Source of the DNA: Solibacillus cecembensis
GTDB taxonomy: Bacteria > Bacillota > Bacilli > Bacillales_A > Planococcaceae
Direction of reading: 5' to 3'
DNA: 64,000 bases
Assembly: GCF_001439635.1 (NCBI RefSeq)
Contig: NZ_LMBZ01000002.1
Location: 157,265 to 221,264 of the forward strand
Shown here: one piece after another, positions 24,267 through 34,986 of the stretch
How the letters are laid out: each line of letters begins with the position of its first letter
Numbering within the stretch: the first letter of the stretch is position 1
Position numbers and translations under genes: made by a program
The notes under the pieces: generated by a model
Database searches by the model: none
Told to the model about the DNA's origin: nothing
What the model saw: only the letters and a program-made list of their open reading frames with translations

Positions 24267-26972
24267 ATGGCACAAAACTTACACAACAGCCGCGCTTCAT
24301 TTGAAGTAAACGGTAAGACTTATAACTACTTCCGTTTAGCTGCACTTCAAGAAGCAGGTATCGCAAACGTATCACGCCTTCCTTACTCAATTAAAGTATT
24401 ATTAGAATCAGTATTACGTCAATATGACAACTATGTAATTAAAGAAGAGCACGTAAACGAATTAGCAAAATTCGGTGCAGGCGCTAACGCAGAAGCTGAA
24501 GTACCATTCAAACCTTCACGCGTAGTTTTACAAGATTTCACGGGTGTACCAGTAGTAGTTGACTTAGCTTCATTACGTTCAGCAATGAAAGAAATGGGTG
24601 GAGACCCAGCTAAAATCAACCCAGCTATCCCAGTTGACCTTGTAATTGACCACTCAGTACAAGTTGACAAATATGGTAACGCAGCTGCATTAAATGCAAA
24701 CATGGACCTTGAGTTTGAGCGTAATGCTGAGCGTTATAACTTCTTAAAATGGGCTCAAACTTCTTATGATAACTTCCGCGCTGTACCACCAGCAACTGGT
24801 ATCGTACACCAAGTTAACTTAGAGTACTTAGCACCAATCGTACACGTTCAAGAAAATACAGACGGTACATTCGAAACATTCCCAGACTCAGTAGTAGGTA
24901 CTGACTCACATACAACAATGATCAACGGTATCGGCGTTCTTGGATGGGGTGTTGGTGGTATTGAAGCTGAAGCAGGTATGCTTGGCCAACCATCTTACTT
25001 CCCAATTCCAGACGTTATCGGTGTTAAATTAGTAGGCGAATTACCAAACGGTACGACAGCTACTGACTTAGCTTTAAAAGTAACACAAGTACTACGTGCT
25101 AAAGGTGTAGTAGGTAAATTCGTTGAGTTCTTCGGACCAGGCGTACCTGCATTACCATTAGCTGACCGTGCTACAATCTCAAACATGGCTCCAGAATACG
25201 GTGCTACATGTGGTTTCTTCGCAGTTGATGAAGAATCATTAAAATACATGCACTTAACAGGCCGTGATGAAGAGCATATTGCTGTTGTTGAAGCTTACTT
25301 AAAAGCCAATGACATGTTCTTTGATGCTGCATTAGAGCCAGTTTACACTGACGTATTAGAAATCAACCTTGCTGATATCGAAGCAAACCTTTCTGGTCCT
25401 AAACGTCCACAAGATTTAATTCCTCTTTCTGATATGAAAACGCGTTTCCATGAAGCAGTAGTTGCGCCTCAAGGTACACAAGGTTTCGGTTTAGGTGAAG
25501 ATGAATTCGCTAAAACATCTGCTGCTAAATTTGCAGAAGGTGACTTAGAAATCCCAACAGGTGCAATCGCAATCGCTGCTATTACATCTTGTACAAATAC
25601 ATCAAACCCATACGTTTTAATCGCTGCTGGTTTAGTTGCGAAAAAAGCGGTTGAAAAAGGTATTACACCACCTAAATGGGTTAAAACTTCTTTAGCACCA
25701 GGTTCAAAAGTTGTAACTGGTTACTTAGAAGATGCAGATTTACAACAATACTTTGATGCAATCGGATTCAACACAGTTGGTTACGGTTGTACAACATGTA
25801 TCGGTAACTCAGGTCCATTACTTCCTGAAATCGAAGAAGCGATTAAAGACAAAGACTTATTCGTAACGTCTGTACTTTCTGGTAACCGTAACTTCGAAGG
25901 TCGTATTAGCCCATTAGTGAAAGCCAACTACTTAGCATCTCCACCTCTTGTTGTTGCTTACGCTTTAGCGGGTACTGTAGATATCGACTTACAAAATGAT
26001 GCAATTTCAGTAGACAAAGATGGTAACGATGTATTCTTCGCTGACATCTGGCCTTCAACTGAAGAAGTTAATGCAGTATTAAACAAAGTAGTTACTCGTG
26101 AACTATTCCAAAAAGAATATAAAACAGTATTTACTGCTAACGAAAAATGGAATGCAATCGAGACTTCAACTGAATCTCTTTACACATTCGATGACAAATC
26201 AACTTATATCCAAAACCCACCATTCTTCACGGGTCTTTCTAAAGAGCCTGAAGCAATCAAAACTTTAGCTGGCATGCGTGTAATGGCTAAATTCGGTGAT
26301 TCTATTACAACTGACCATATTTCTCCTGCAGGTGCAATCGGTAAAGATACACCAGCTGGTAAATATTTAATCGAAAATGGCGTTGCAATTCGCGACTTCA
26401 ACTCATACGGTTCACGTCGTGGTAACCACGAAGTAATGATGCGCGGTACATTCGCGAACATTCGTATCCGTAACCAAGTTGCACCAGGTACAGAGGGTGG
26501 ATTCACTACTTACTGGCCAACAGGTGAAGTTGAGTACATTTATGACGCTTGCATGAAGTACCAAGAAGCAGGCACTGGCTTAGTAGTATTAGCTGGTAAC
26601 GATTACGGTATGGGTTCATCTCGTGACTGGGCTGCTAAAGGTACATTCTTACTAGGCGTTAAAACTGTAATCGCACAATCTTATGAGCGTATTCACCGTT
26701 CAAACCTTGTAATGATGGGTGTTTTACCACTTCAATACATGGCTGGCGACAATGCTGATTCATTAGGCTTAAAAGGTGACGAAACATTCGCTGTTAACTT
26801 AACAGACGATGTGAAACCACGTGATATCCTTACTGTAACGGCTACTTCTCCAGAAGGTAAAGTTACTGAATTCAAAGCGTTAGCTCGTTTTGACTCTGAA
26901 GTAGAAGTAGATTACTACCGTCACGGCGGTATCCTACAAATGGTATTACGTGCTAAAGCTGCACAAAAATAA
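24267..26972 (+). CDS. acnA: Aconitate hydratase
   Basis: A 901-residue AcnA-type aconitase that converts citrate to isocitrate through cis-aconitate in the TCA cycle. The 4Fe-4S cluster ligands are Cys442 (SCTNTSNP), Cys508 and Cys511 ([12 protein letters not shown]). The swivelling C-terminal domain has the [16 protein letters not shown] substrate-binding loop. Length is standard. Bacterial AcnA also binds RNA when iron is low. It is monocistronic, with a CcpC-type promoter and its own terminator. Codon choice is biased towards a small set, as expected for a highly expressed gene. Confidence 0.97.
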   Translation: MAQNLHNSRASFEVNGKTYNYFRLAALQEAGIANVSRLPYSIKVLLESVLRQYDNYVIKEEHVNELAKFGAGANAEAEVPFKPSRVVLQDFTGVPVVVDLASLRSAMKEMGGDPAKINPAIPVDLVIDHSVQVDKYGNAAALNANMDLEFERNAERYNFLKWAQTSYDNFRAVPPATGIVHQVNLEYLAPIVHVQENTDGTFETFPDSVVGTDSHTTMINGIGVLGWGVGGIEAEAGMLGQPSYFPIPDVIGVKLVGELPNGTTATDLALKVTQVLRAKGVVGKFVEFFGPGVPALPLADRATISNMAPEYGATCGFFAVDEESLKYMHLTGRDEEHIAVVEAYLKANDMFFDAALEPVYTDVLEINLADIEANLSGPKRPQDLIPLSDMKTRFHEAVVAPQGTQGFGLGEDEFAKTSAAKFAEGDLEIPTGAIAIAAITSCTNTSNPYVLIAAGLVAKKAVEKGITPPKWVKTSLAPGSKVVTGYLEDADLQQYFDAIGFNTVGYGCTTCIGNSGPLLPEIEEAIKDKDLFVTSVLSGNRNFEGRISPLVKANYLASPPLVVAYALAGTVDIDLQNDAISVDKDGNDVFFADIWPSTEEVNAVLNKVVTRELFQKEYKTVFTANEKWNAIETSTESLYTFDDKSTYIQNPPFFTGLSKEPEAIKTLAGMRVMAKFGDSITTDHISPAGAIGKDTPAGKYLIENGVAIRDFNSYGSRRGNHEVMMRGTFANIRIRNQVAPGTEGGFTTYWPTGEVEYIYDACMKYQEAGTGLVVLAGNDYGMGSSRDWAAKGTFLLGVKTVIAQSYERIHRSNLVMMGVLPLQYMAGDNADSLGLKGDETFAVNLTDDVKPRDILTVTATSPEGKVTEFKALARFDSEVEVDYYRHGGILQMVLRAKAAQK

Positions 26973-26991
26973 GCCATTTTATTAATGAAAG

Positions 26992-27026
26992 AAAAGGTAA
27001 AGTCTTAATTGACTTTACCTTTTTTC
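26992..27026 (+). terminator. Terminator of acnA
   Basis: A perfect 13-bp stem AAAAGGTAAAGTC / GACTTTACCTTTT is followed by TT and C. Confidence 0.9.
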
Positions 27027-27157
27027 ATGGAATGGAACAGCTAAAAATAGAATAATGTAAAATATTTATTAAATTCTCACAATACATATGGAATAGTTGG
27101 TTCAATTTATATAAAATGGTAGAGTAGTATTATAATAGATTGAAAAGGGGTATTTAC

Positions 27158-29341
27158 ATGACGAAGAAACGTAAGCAATATACTGCCGCAGCACTTACGA
27201 CAATGACAGCAGTAGTGGTAGGGGCTACAGGCGTAGTAGCTGAACAATCGATGTACTCAGATGTCAGCGATTCGCACAAATACTCTGAAGCAATTCAAGT
27301 ACTAACAGCAGCAGGAATTGTAACAGGCTATGGTGATGGAACTTTCAAACCAGATGCTACGGTTACACGCGGACAAGCTGCAAAAATGATTGCAGGCGCA
27401 CTAAAATTAGATACAACGAAAGTAATAGATCCTAAATTTAGCGATATCGCACAATCGAATCACTATTACGGTGCAATTTCTGCATTAGTGGCGACAGGCT
27501 TTATCACAGGCTATGAGGATAACACATTCCGCAGCTCGGAAGAAATTACACACGGTCAATTTGCTGCGATTTTAACAAATGTTTCAGCTATTTATCCAAT
27601 TGATACGCAAATGGTTCTAAAAGCGGCAAATGTATCATTCAATCTAACAAGTGAATTAACACGTGGTGAATTAGCGAGCGTTTTAGCAACGGTTTTAGCA
27701 GGGGCTACAACACCTGAATTGCCAGAAACACCTGAAGCATCAGAAAACTTCAAGCTATCTGTTATGCATGTGAATGATACACATGCACGTGTTGAAAACT
27801 TCCCAAAACTGATGACGGCTGTTAATGACTTCCGTGCGACATCATCGGAATCACTTTTACTCCATTCAGGCGATTCATTTACAGGAACATTGTATTTCTC
27901 TGAATTTAAAGGACAAGCAGATATTCAATTTTTCAATGAACTTGGCTTTGATGCAATGACACTCGGAAACCATGATTTCGATTTAGGGTCTTCACCTGAA
28001 GGACATCAGGCATTGGTTGATTTTGTGCAAGCAGCAAACTTCCCAGTCGTAACAGCAAATACTGATTTTTCAAAAGATCCAATTTTTGATGGATTATTCA
28101 CGGATTTAATTTCTAGTGAACCTGAAAATGGTCAAATTTATGCAGGTATGGTAAAAGAAATCAACGGTGAAAAAGTTGGGATTTTCGGTTTAACGACTGA
28201 AGAAACAAAAGTGACTTCATCACCTAATAAAGTAACGTTTGAAAATTATATTAAAGAGGCAGAAAAAGCGGTAAAAGCATTTGAAGGTATGGGCATTAAT
28301 AAAATTATTGCGCTAACACATATCGGATTTGACGATTCAGCTGATTATGATAATGATCAAATTTTAGCAAAAGCAGTACCGGGTATTGATGTGATCGTAG
28401 GTGCGCACTCACATACAAAAATAGAAGAACCATTTATCGTTGACACAAATACGGTAGGTGAAAAGAAAGATGCGACAATTATTGTTCAAGCAGGAGAGCA
28501 GGCGAACTACTTAGGCACATTAGATATTGAATTTGATGAGCAAGGGGTTGTTGTCGCTCACGAAGGTCAATTAATTGATGTTGCAAAATTAGCAGCAAAT
28601 CCAAAAGGTACTAAAATGCTCGCACAATATAAAGAAAAAGTCGATGTATTTGCAAGCAATGAAATCGGTGTTACATTAACGGAGCCGCTTACAAACCCTC
28701 GTACAAATACTACTGCTGATACAGTAAGTGTTCGTAATAGTGAGACGGCTCTAGGGAATATTATTGCAGATGGTATGTTAGCAAAAGCCAAATCATTTAC
28801 GGGTAAAAATGTTGTGATGGCATTACAAAACGGTGGTGGGATTCGCGATGGGATTCCAGCTGGTAATGTAACATTAGGACAGGCGATAACAGTATTACCA
28901 TTTACAAACACACTTGCAGTAATGGACATTTCGGGCGCTGATTTACTTGAAGCGTTTGAGTTCTCTGTTCGTCAAGCACCAGAAGAAAATGGCGGCTTCC
29001 TGCATATTGCGGGTGCACAGCTTGTTTATGATTCATCAAAAGAAGCGGGCTCACGTGTTGTATCGTTAAAATACTATGACGAAAAAACAAAAGCATATGT
29101 TGATATTAAAGCAGACCAAACATATACAGTCGCGGCAAATGCATTCACAGCAGGTGGTGGCGATGGATATAAAATGCTAAGAAAAGTATATGACGCAGGA
29201 AAAGTTCAAGATTTAGGTTTATCTGACTGGGAAAACTTTGTAGAGCATTTATCTTCATTAAAAGAAGTAAAAACGACTACAGAAGGTCGTATTACGGACG
29301 TAGCTGCACCGGTTGAAGAAGCAAAAAAAGAAACAAAATAA
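27158..29341 (+). CDS. S-layer-anchored 5'-nucleotidase/metallophosphatase
   Basis: A 727-residue secreted protein. A signal peptide (about 1-29, ending VVAEQ) is followed by three SLH repeats (about 32-190; for example GIVTGYGDGTFKPDATVTRG) that bind cell-wall polymers. Next come a calcineurin-type phosphoesterase domain (HVNDTHARVE, LHSGDSFTG, LGNHDFDLG, GAHSHT) and a 5'-nucleotidase C-terminal domain (QNGGGIRDGIPAG, TAGGGDGYKM). It should release phosphate and nucleosides from external nucleotides. ATG 27158 follows AAAGGGG by eight bases; an upstream TTG at 27140 is less likely. Confidence 0.92.
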   Translation: MTKKRKQYTAAALTTMTAVVVGATGVVAEQSMYSDVSDSHKYSEAIQVLTAAGIVTGYGDGTFKPDATVTRGQAAKMIAGALKLDTTKVIDPKFSDIAQSNHYYGAISALVATGFITGYEDNTFRSSEEITHGQFAAILTNVSAIYPIDTQMVLKAANVSFNLTSELTRGELASVLATVLAGATTPELPETPEASENFKLSVMHVNDTHARVENFPKLMTAVNDFRATSSESLLLHSGDSFTGTLYFSEFKGQADIQFFNELGFDAMTLGNHDFDLGSSPEGHQALVDFVQAANFPVVTANTDFSKDPIFDGLFTDLISSEPENGQIYAGMVKEINGEKVGIFGLTTEETKVTSSPNKVTFENYIKEAEKAVKAFEGMGINKIIALTHIGFDDSADYDNDQILAKAVPGIDVIVGAHSHTKIEEPFIVDTNTVGEKKDATIIVQAGEQANYLGTLDIEFDEQGVVVAHEGQLIDVAKLAANPKGTKMLAQYKEKVDVFASNEIGVTLTEPLTNPRTNTTADTVSVRNSETALGNIIADGMLAKAKSFTGKNVVMALQNGGGIRDGIPAGNVTLGQAITVLPFTNTLAVMDISGADLLEAFEFSVRQAPEENGGFLHIAGAQLVYDSSKEAGSRVVSLKYYDEKTKAYVDIKADQTYTVAANAFTAGGGDGYKMLRKVYDAGKVQDLGLSDWENFVEHLSSLKEVKTTTEGRITDVAAPVEEAKKETK

Positions 29342-29347
29342 TTTGGA

Positions 29348-29386
29348 AATCACCGAATGGATCAACCTGTTCGGTGATTTTTTTTA
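29348..29386 (+). terminator. Terminator of the 5'-nucleotidase gene
   Basis: A perfect 10-bp stem AATCACCGAA / TTCGGTGATT is followed by eight T. Confidence 0.9.
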
Positions 29387-29795
29387 TCTTCATTCGAGTA
29401 GGTGTTCAAATACCCAATAAATGAAGATACAGACCCTGGTCGATTTCACAGATTTTTTTAAAGGGATTGTTTTATGCAGACGTAATAAAAATCGAGATAC
29501 AAGGGGAATTGAAAAAATTTTTTTCCGTATGAATTGTTATAATTTGAATAAAAATAGTTTTATTGTTATATAACAATAAATAGGGAAGCAACAAGAGAAA
29601 TCAGAAAAAATTACTATATAATATTCGATTAAAAATAGTAAGTATATATCTTTATGAACAAAATTCACATACATTGAAGGGAATAATTCCAATTTATTAG
29701 TATAAAAGTGTCATGACCTTGAATATATAGTATTAATATATGAGTGAGCGGCCATTCATTTATATATTAATAGAATGAGTATAGGGGGGTTTTAT
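29387..29795. other. AT-rich upstream region of the YhgE-like gene
   Basis: This 409-base region has no gene. An imperfect palindrome TGAGTGAGCGGCCATTCA (29741-29758) resembles TetR-family operators such as the FadR type (TGAATGA...TCATTCA) and lies shortly before the start codon, so the downstream gene may be repressed by a TetR regulator encoded elsewhere. I could not place a convincing sigma-A promoter. Confidence 0.4.
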
Positions 29796-30587
29796 ATGGG
29801 ATTTTTTCAGTTGTTTGGAATCGAACTTAAATCGCTCAAGAATCGAAAAGGACTACTCTTCACATTAATTGGCGTATTGCTTATTCCAATTGTTTATGTA
29901 GCCGTCTTATTATCTGCTACATGGGGACCTTATGACCATTTAGACAATTTACCAGTAGCCTTTGTCAATAAAGACGAAGGAGGTGTTTCAAGCGGTCAGC
30001 CAATGAATGTCGGTAATGATTTAATGGAAACATTAAAAGAAAGTAAAACATTAGGTTGGCATTTTGTCACAGAAAAAGAGGCATTAAAAGGGTTGGAATC
30101 TCAAAAGTATTATATGGTCGTTGAAATTCCAGAAGACTTTTCTCAAAAAGTGACTACCGTGCTCGATCCAAATCCGCAAGTACCTGAATTACGTTATATT
30201 CAAAATGAAGGCTTAAACTTTATGGCATCCCAAGTAACGAATAGTGCGGTTGAAAAATTACGCGAACAACTTGGAGATAAAATTACGGCGACTTATGCAC
30301 GTACTGTATTTTCTCAGTTTACGAATATTGAAACAGGCTTTTCTTCAGGTGCAGATGGCTCCAAGCAAATACATGATGGGACAACTCAATTAGCAGAAGG
30401 TACAAATACTTTATTAACTTCTCTTACAGAAAAATCTGAAGACATTAATCAATTAGCAGCGGGTGCAAAATCGGCCGATGAAGGGGCGGGTGAACTTTTA
30501 TCGGCAATTACGGGAGGCTCTGGTGACATTACGAAATTGGCAGACGGTTCGAGCCAAGTCGCATCAGGGGCTGGAGCATTACAAGCA

Positions 30588-30970
30588 GGTTCAAAGGAAG
30601 TGCTTACTGGATTAACAGGTTTAAAAGGTGGATCTAATCAAGTATTAACAGGCTTACAAACGGCAAAAGATGGATCGAGTCAGGTGCTCGATGGACTAAC
30701 TTCATTAGAAGGTGGTTCAAATGAGGTATTAGGTGGTTTAACGCAAGTTCAATCGGGTTCAGGTGAGCTTTTAAACGGCTTAACATCGCTTGAAGGCGGA
30801 TCTAATCAAGTGCTAGATGGTTTAACAAGTTTAAATGGTGGGGCAGGTCAAGTACTCGACGGTTTGACGAGCTTACAAGGCGGGGCAGGTCAAGTGCTCG
30901 ACGGTTTAACAAGTTTAGAAGGTGGTTCTAGCCAAGTTTTAACAGGGTTACATTCTGCAAATTCCGGTTC
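30588..30970 (+). repeat. 42-bp repeat array A in the YhgE-like gene
   Basis: About nine 42-bp units encode 14-residue repeats of the form GGSNQVLDGLTSLE. They are more diverged than array B and extend the external coiled or helical region of the protein. Confidence 0.8.
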
Positions 30971-31532
30971 TAAGGAATTGGAAACGGGCCTTCATACGTT
31001 ACAAACAGGTTCTAATCAAATTTATAATGGACTATTAACATTACAACCGGGGTCACAAGATTTGTTAGCAGGATTACAGCAACTTTCAAATGGCGCGAAT
31101 GAATTATATACGGGTATTGCACTTGGAGATGGCACGCCTACAAATCCAGGGTTAGCAAATGGATTAGCGCAATTATCGGGCGTTCTTTCAAGTAAACAAG
31201 GCGATATTGATCAGCTTGTAGGTGGAGTAGCTTTATTAGACGGATTAATGGGGATTCCAGATTTAGCACCATATCATGCACATTTACAAGCGTTACGAGA
31301 TGGCTTAGCTGATTTAGGTACTATTTATCCTGTAGCCGTAGCTAGTGCTTCTGCTTTAAGCAATGGTGCAGATCAAATTGCACAAGGTTTGCCATCCTTA
31401 ACGACGGGCTTATCAAACGCCATTACTGGGCAAACGACAATTGTGAATGGCGTAAATGATTTAGTGACGGGCCAAGCACAGGCAGTAGGGGGGATTCATG
31501 CGCTTGTAGCGGGACAAACATCATTATCATCC

Positions 31533-31800
31533 GGATTAGATCAATTAGTTGATGGGCAAAGAACGGCGGTCGCAGGAGTCGGACAATTAGTTGACTGACA
31601 AAAAACGGCGGTTGCAGGAGTCGGACAATTAGTCGACGGACAAAAAACAGCGGTTTCAGGAGTCGGACAATTAGTTGACGGACAAAAAGCAGCGGTCGCA
31701 GGAGTCGGACAATTAGTCGATGGACAAACACAGGCGGTTACAGGGTTAGGTCAATTGGTTGATGGGCAAAAAACGGCAGTCGCAGGAGTCGGGCAATTAA
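31533..31800 (+). repeat. 42-bp repeat array B in the YhgE-like gene
   Basis: About six 42-bp units in exact register (CAATTAG at 31542, 31584, 31626 and on) encode 14-residue units of the form GVGQLVDGQKTAVA. The units are nearly identical, which allows recombination. The second contains the TGA. Confidence 0.85.
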
Positions 31801-32864
31801 AAGTTGGGCAAACACAGCTTGATTCTGGCTTAGCGCAACTTGTAGCAGGACAAACCTCAGCAGTTGCAGGGGTGGATCAACTCGTTGAAGGGCAATCAAA
31901 ATTAGTGCAAGGTGCATCCACACTTGCAGGCGGTGCTTCGCAAGTTGCGGCCGGCAATCATTCCTTAACGAATTCCTGGACACAGCTCGGTACGGGGGTT
32001 TCCAGCTTAAAAGAAGGCTTGTCACAAATTAGCGATGGCAATCAAACCGTTGCAACAGGATGGGAAACGATGACTGAAGGTGTCACATCGTTAAATGATG
32101 GGGCTAATAAGCTACAAACAGGCAGCTCTGAACTCGCAACTGGACTAGAAGCGGGTGCACAGCAAGTCGCTTCCATCAAAATAACGGATGACAATATTGC
32201 AATGTTCTCATCACCTGTAACGCTTGCAGGTGAAAAAGTAAATAGCTATTCGTATTACCGAGATTCAACAGCACCTTACATTTTATCTTTAGCGCTATTT
32301 GTTGGGATGCTTATACTGTCATTCTTTGTCGATTTCAAAAAACCAGCTGAATTACCGAGTTCAGCAATTAGTTGGTTTGTAAGTAAATGGCTGCAGCTCG
32401 TATTATTTGCTACATTGCAAGCAGTTCTAGTAGCGGTATTTACATTGGTCGTTTTACAGTTAGATGTACAAAATGTATTGTTGTTTATTTTATTTGCCAT
32501 TTTAGTAAGCATCACATTTATGTCGATTGTATTTTTCCTTGTATCCGCAGCTGGCAATGTCGGTCGTTTTATCGGTCTTGTCGTGATCATTGCACAACTA
32601 TCGATTACAGGGTCCAATTTACCAATCCCAATGCTTCCTGAAAATTTACGTCAAATGAGCTCCCTTTTACCATTAACATATTCGAATGCAGGTTTTAAAT
32701 CCGCTATTTCATTAGGAGATGGTTCGTTTTTAGCAACAAATAGTGGTGTACTTGTCATCTATTTAATTGCATCGTCTGTGCTTGCATTGATTGCATTTGT
32801 CATTAGCTATCGATCGTTAACGACGAAGCGCATATCCGATACGCAACCAACTTTATAAATAGCA

Positions 32865-32897
32865 AAAAGGCGAGCCCAAGTGTTGGACTCGCCTTTT
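32865..32897. terminator. Bidirectional terminator, YhgE-like gene versus DUF2653 gene
   Basis: A perfect 10-bp stem AAAAGGCGAG / CTCGCCTTTT with an inner CCA/TGG pairing lies between convergent genes. Confidence 0.85.
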
Positions 32898-32903
32898 ACA
32901 TAG

Positions 32904-33197
32904 TTAAAATTCGATATATGCGACCATGCCTTCTTCATCGTGAATGTCCAGCGTAATGCGTGCTGACATCGAGTCACGACCAAGCTGCTCATCAATATAA
33001 AGACGGATAGCTGTAATAAAATTAACTGAGTTGTACACATCTAATTGGCCATTGTAAAATGCTTCAGCAGAGTAGCCTGCCAAATCGTCATACATTAACT
33101 CAACTTCGATATCTTGTGGTGCCACGTTTTTAAACTTTGCGTGAAAGTGGCAAACTGAATTAATTAAATCTTGTTCTAATAGAGTTAGTTTTTCCAA
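32904..33197 (-). CDS. YxcD-like (DUF2653) protein
   Basis: A 97-residue acidic soluble protein beginning MEKLTLLEQDLINSVCHFHA, with PQDIEVELMYDD and an acidic C-terminus. It resembles the DUF2653 family (B. subtilis YxcD), whose function is unknown. Its start overlaps the end of the upstream minus-strand gene by 13 bases, so the two are translated together. Confidence 0.7.
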   Translation of the reverse strand: MEKLTLLEQDLINSVCHFHAKFKNVAPQDIEVELMYDDLAGYSAEAFYNGQLDVYNSVNFITAIRLYIDEQLGRDSMSARITLDIHDEEGMVAYIEF

Positions 33198-33634
33198 GAT
33201 TGTGCAACCTCTTTTTCTTTTTTACGCTTAATTAATTGATAAATTTTCACTAGGAAGAATACAACTGCTCCGATAGCAAGCATATTGATCATGAATCCTA
33301 AAATCGAGCCAAGCATACCCATACCGCCAAATAGACTACCGAATAATAAACCAGCTAAACCACCAAGCATTAAGCCTTTCATTAAGCCGCCTGAAGATTT
33401 TTTCGCTGTATCTTGTTTCGTTGTTGTACCATTATTTTGTTTTGCTGTTGTTGGACTTGTTGCGTCATCCTTTTTTTGGATGTTAGAATTGTTATTTGAG
33501 TTATTAAAACCCTTTTTCCCTGATTTGTACGATTTAGCTTCTACTGTTTGTGCGTCGTTAGCAAATAATAATGTTGATCCGACACTTGAAAAGACAAGTG
33601 CAAATGCTAACATAACTGCTGATAATTTCTTCAT
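33185..33634 (-). CDS. Exported protein with glycine-rich membrane helix
   Basis: A 149-residue protein with an N-terminal signal peptide (about 1-30), a polar Asn/Lys/Thr-rich linker (35-80), then a glycine-zipper segment (GLMLGGLAGLLFGSLFGGMG) and a second hydrophobic helix ending KRKKEKE. Similar Bacillus proteins are often labelled Tim44-like, but I see no functional evidence for import. It is the first gene of a two-gene operon with the DUF2653 gene. The ATG at 33634 has a GGGGGAAC site. Confidence 0.65.
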   Translation of the reverse strand: MKKLSAVMLAFALVFSSVGSTLLFANDAQTVEAKSYKSGKKGFNNSNNNSNIQKKDDATSPTTAKQNNGTTTKQDTAKKSSGGLMKGLMLGGLAGLLFGSLFGGMGMLGSILGFMINMLAIGAVVFFLVKIYQLIKRKKEKEVAQSWKN

Positions 33635-33867
33635 GTTGTTCCCCCAATTTGTCGATTCTTATACTTTTTTAGTATACCAAAAAGCGACAAGGATAGAAAA
33701 TAATAAGCCTGAATAGGATTCATTTAGGGAAAAAAATTCATAAAAACCCCAAAAATTGATTGTGTATATTCGTCTGAAAATGTATGATAAATAATGAATT
33801 TAAACGCTATTCTGAAATTAAAGCGAAAGTTTATTAGAATAGTGTGCTTAAAATAGGAGGGACAAAA

Positions 33868-34851
33868 ATGGCTAAAATTCGTATTGGTATTGTAGGCTAT
33901 GGTAATTTAGGGCGAGGTGTGGAAGCGGCTATTCGTCAAAATGAAGACATGGAATTGGTTGCTGTATTTTCACGACGCGACCCATCAACAGTGAAAATTA
34001 AAACAGAAAATGTCCCTGTTTACTTAGTAGAAGACGCAAAAAATTATAAAGATCAAATTGATGTCATGATTTTATGTGGTGGTTCAGCAACAGACTTACC
34101 AGAACAAGTGCCACATTTTGCACAATGGTTCAATACAATCGATAGTTTTGACACACATGCTAAAATTCCAGAATTCTTTGATAGTGTAGATACGGTTGCT
34201 GAGCAAAATGGCACAGTATCCATTATTTCAGTTGGCTGGGATCCAGGTTTATTTTCATTAAATCGTTTACTAGGTGAAGTGGTTTTACCAGTAGGCACGA
34301 CATATACTTTCTGGGGAGATGGCTTGAGTCAAGGTCATTCCGATGCAGTCCGTCGAATCGAAGGGGTAAAAGGCGGGGTACAATATACATTGCCGATTAA
34401 AGAAGCAGTTGATCGCGTGCGTAGCGGGGAAAACCCAGAGTTATCGACACGTGAAAAGCATGCGCGTGAGTGTTTTGTTGTTGTAGAAGAAGGCGCAGAT
34501 AAAGCAAAAATTGAAAAAGAAATTATTGAAATGCCAAACTATTTTTCAGACTATGATACAACAGTCAACTTTATTTCTGAGGAAGAGTTGCAACAAAATC
34601 ATGCGGGAATGCCACACGGCGGATTTGTCATTCGTTCAGGAGAGTCTGGCGAAGGGGATAAACAAATTATGGAGTTCTCATTAAAATTACAATCCAATCC
34701 AATGTTTACTTCAAGCGTACTTGTTGCCTATGCGCGCGCTGCACATAAATTACGTGCCAAAGGGGATAAGGGAGCGAAGACGGTGTTTGATATTCCGTAC
34801 GGGCTACTTTCACCAAAAACACCAGCTGAATTACGTAAAGAATTACTATAA
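33868..34851 (+). CDS. ddh: meso-Diaminopimelate dehydrogenase
   Basis: A 327-residue NADPH-dependent enzyme that forms meso-diaminopimelate directly from tetrahydrodipicolinate for lysine and peptidoglycan. The N-terminal Rossmann fold shows GIVGYGNLGRGVE. The substrate domain has CGGSATDLP, the SVGWDPGLFSLNR segment and GDGLSQGHSDA, all typical of Ddh. Among Bacillales the enzyme is found in Lysinibacillus-type bacteria. ATG 33868 has TAGGAGGG upstream; an in-frame upstream start at 33844 is not needed. A strong terminator follows. Confidence 0.95.
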   Translation: MAKIRIGIVGYGNLGRGVEAAIRQNEDMELVAVFSRRDPSTVKIKTENVPVYLVEDAKNYKDQIDVMILCGGSATDLPEQVPHFAQWFNTIDSFDTHAKIPEFFDSVDTVAEQNGTVSIISVGWDPGLFSLNRLLGEVVLPVGTTYTFWGDGLSQGHSDAVRRIEGVKGGVQYTLPIKEAVDRVRSGENPELSTREKHARECFVVVEEGADKAKIEKEIIEMPNYFSDYDTTVNFISEEELQQNHAGMPHGGFVIRSGESGEGDKQIMEFSLKLQSNPMFTSSVLVAYARAAHKLRAKGDKGAKTVFDIPYGLLSPKTPAELRKELL

Positions 34852-34864
34852 TCATTTTAAATAG

Positions 34865-34897
34865 AACGACATCGTGTCATGCGATGTCGTTTTTTTA
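34865..34897 (+). terminator. Terminator of ddh
   Basis: A perfect 10-bp stem AACGACATCG / CGATGTCGTT with a 7-base loop is followed by seven T. Confidence 0.9.
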
Positions 34898-34986
34898 TCG
34901 TTTATCTTATATTAAAGTCTTTTCAACTTTCGAATTCAAAAGTATGATAGAGAAGTGTATATAAGAATTAAGAAAGGATGATCCAT

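Larger units (their letters stand above)
29796..32858 (+). pseudogene. YhgE/Pip-family membrane protein gene with in-frame TGA
   Basis: A single reading frame of 1021 codons is interrupted by one TGA at 31596-31598. The N-terminal part has a membrane segment (about 25-45) and a YhgE/Pip-type external domain. A very long repetitive helical region follows, then the C-terminal five or so membrane segments typical of the family. Such proteins include the Lactococcus Pip phage receptor and B. subtilis YhgE, and related proteins act in type VII secretion. Sibling repeats have GGA where the TGA stands, so a single G-to-T change explains it. Without readthrough the product would lose its C-terminal membrane domain. 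ATG 29796 has AGGGGGG upstream. Confidence 0.85.

Noticed and set aside
24431..26506. Open frames antisense to aconitase
   Set aside because: They mirror the biased codon use of acnA and lack starts with ribosome sites.
31533..31800. CRISPR-like periodic repeats
   Set aside because: The units are contiguous with no spacers and encode a continuous protein repeat.
31423..32025. Long open frames on the minus strand opposite the 42-bp repeats
   Set aside because: They arise from the periodic repeat sequence, have Leu/Arg-rich low-complexity translations and no ribosome sites.
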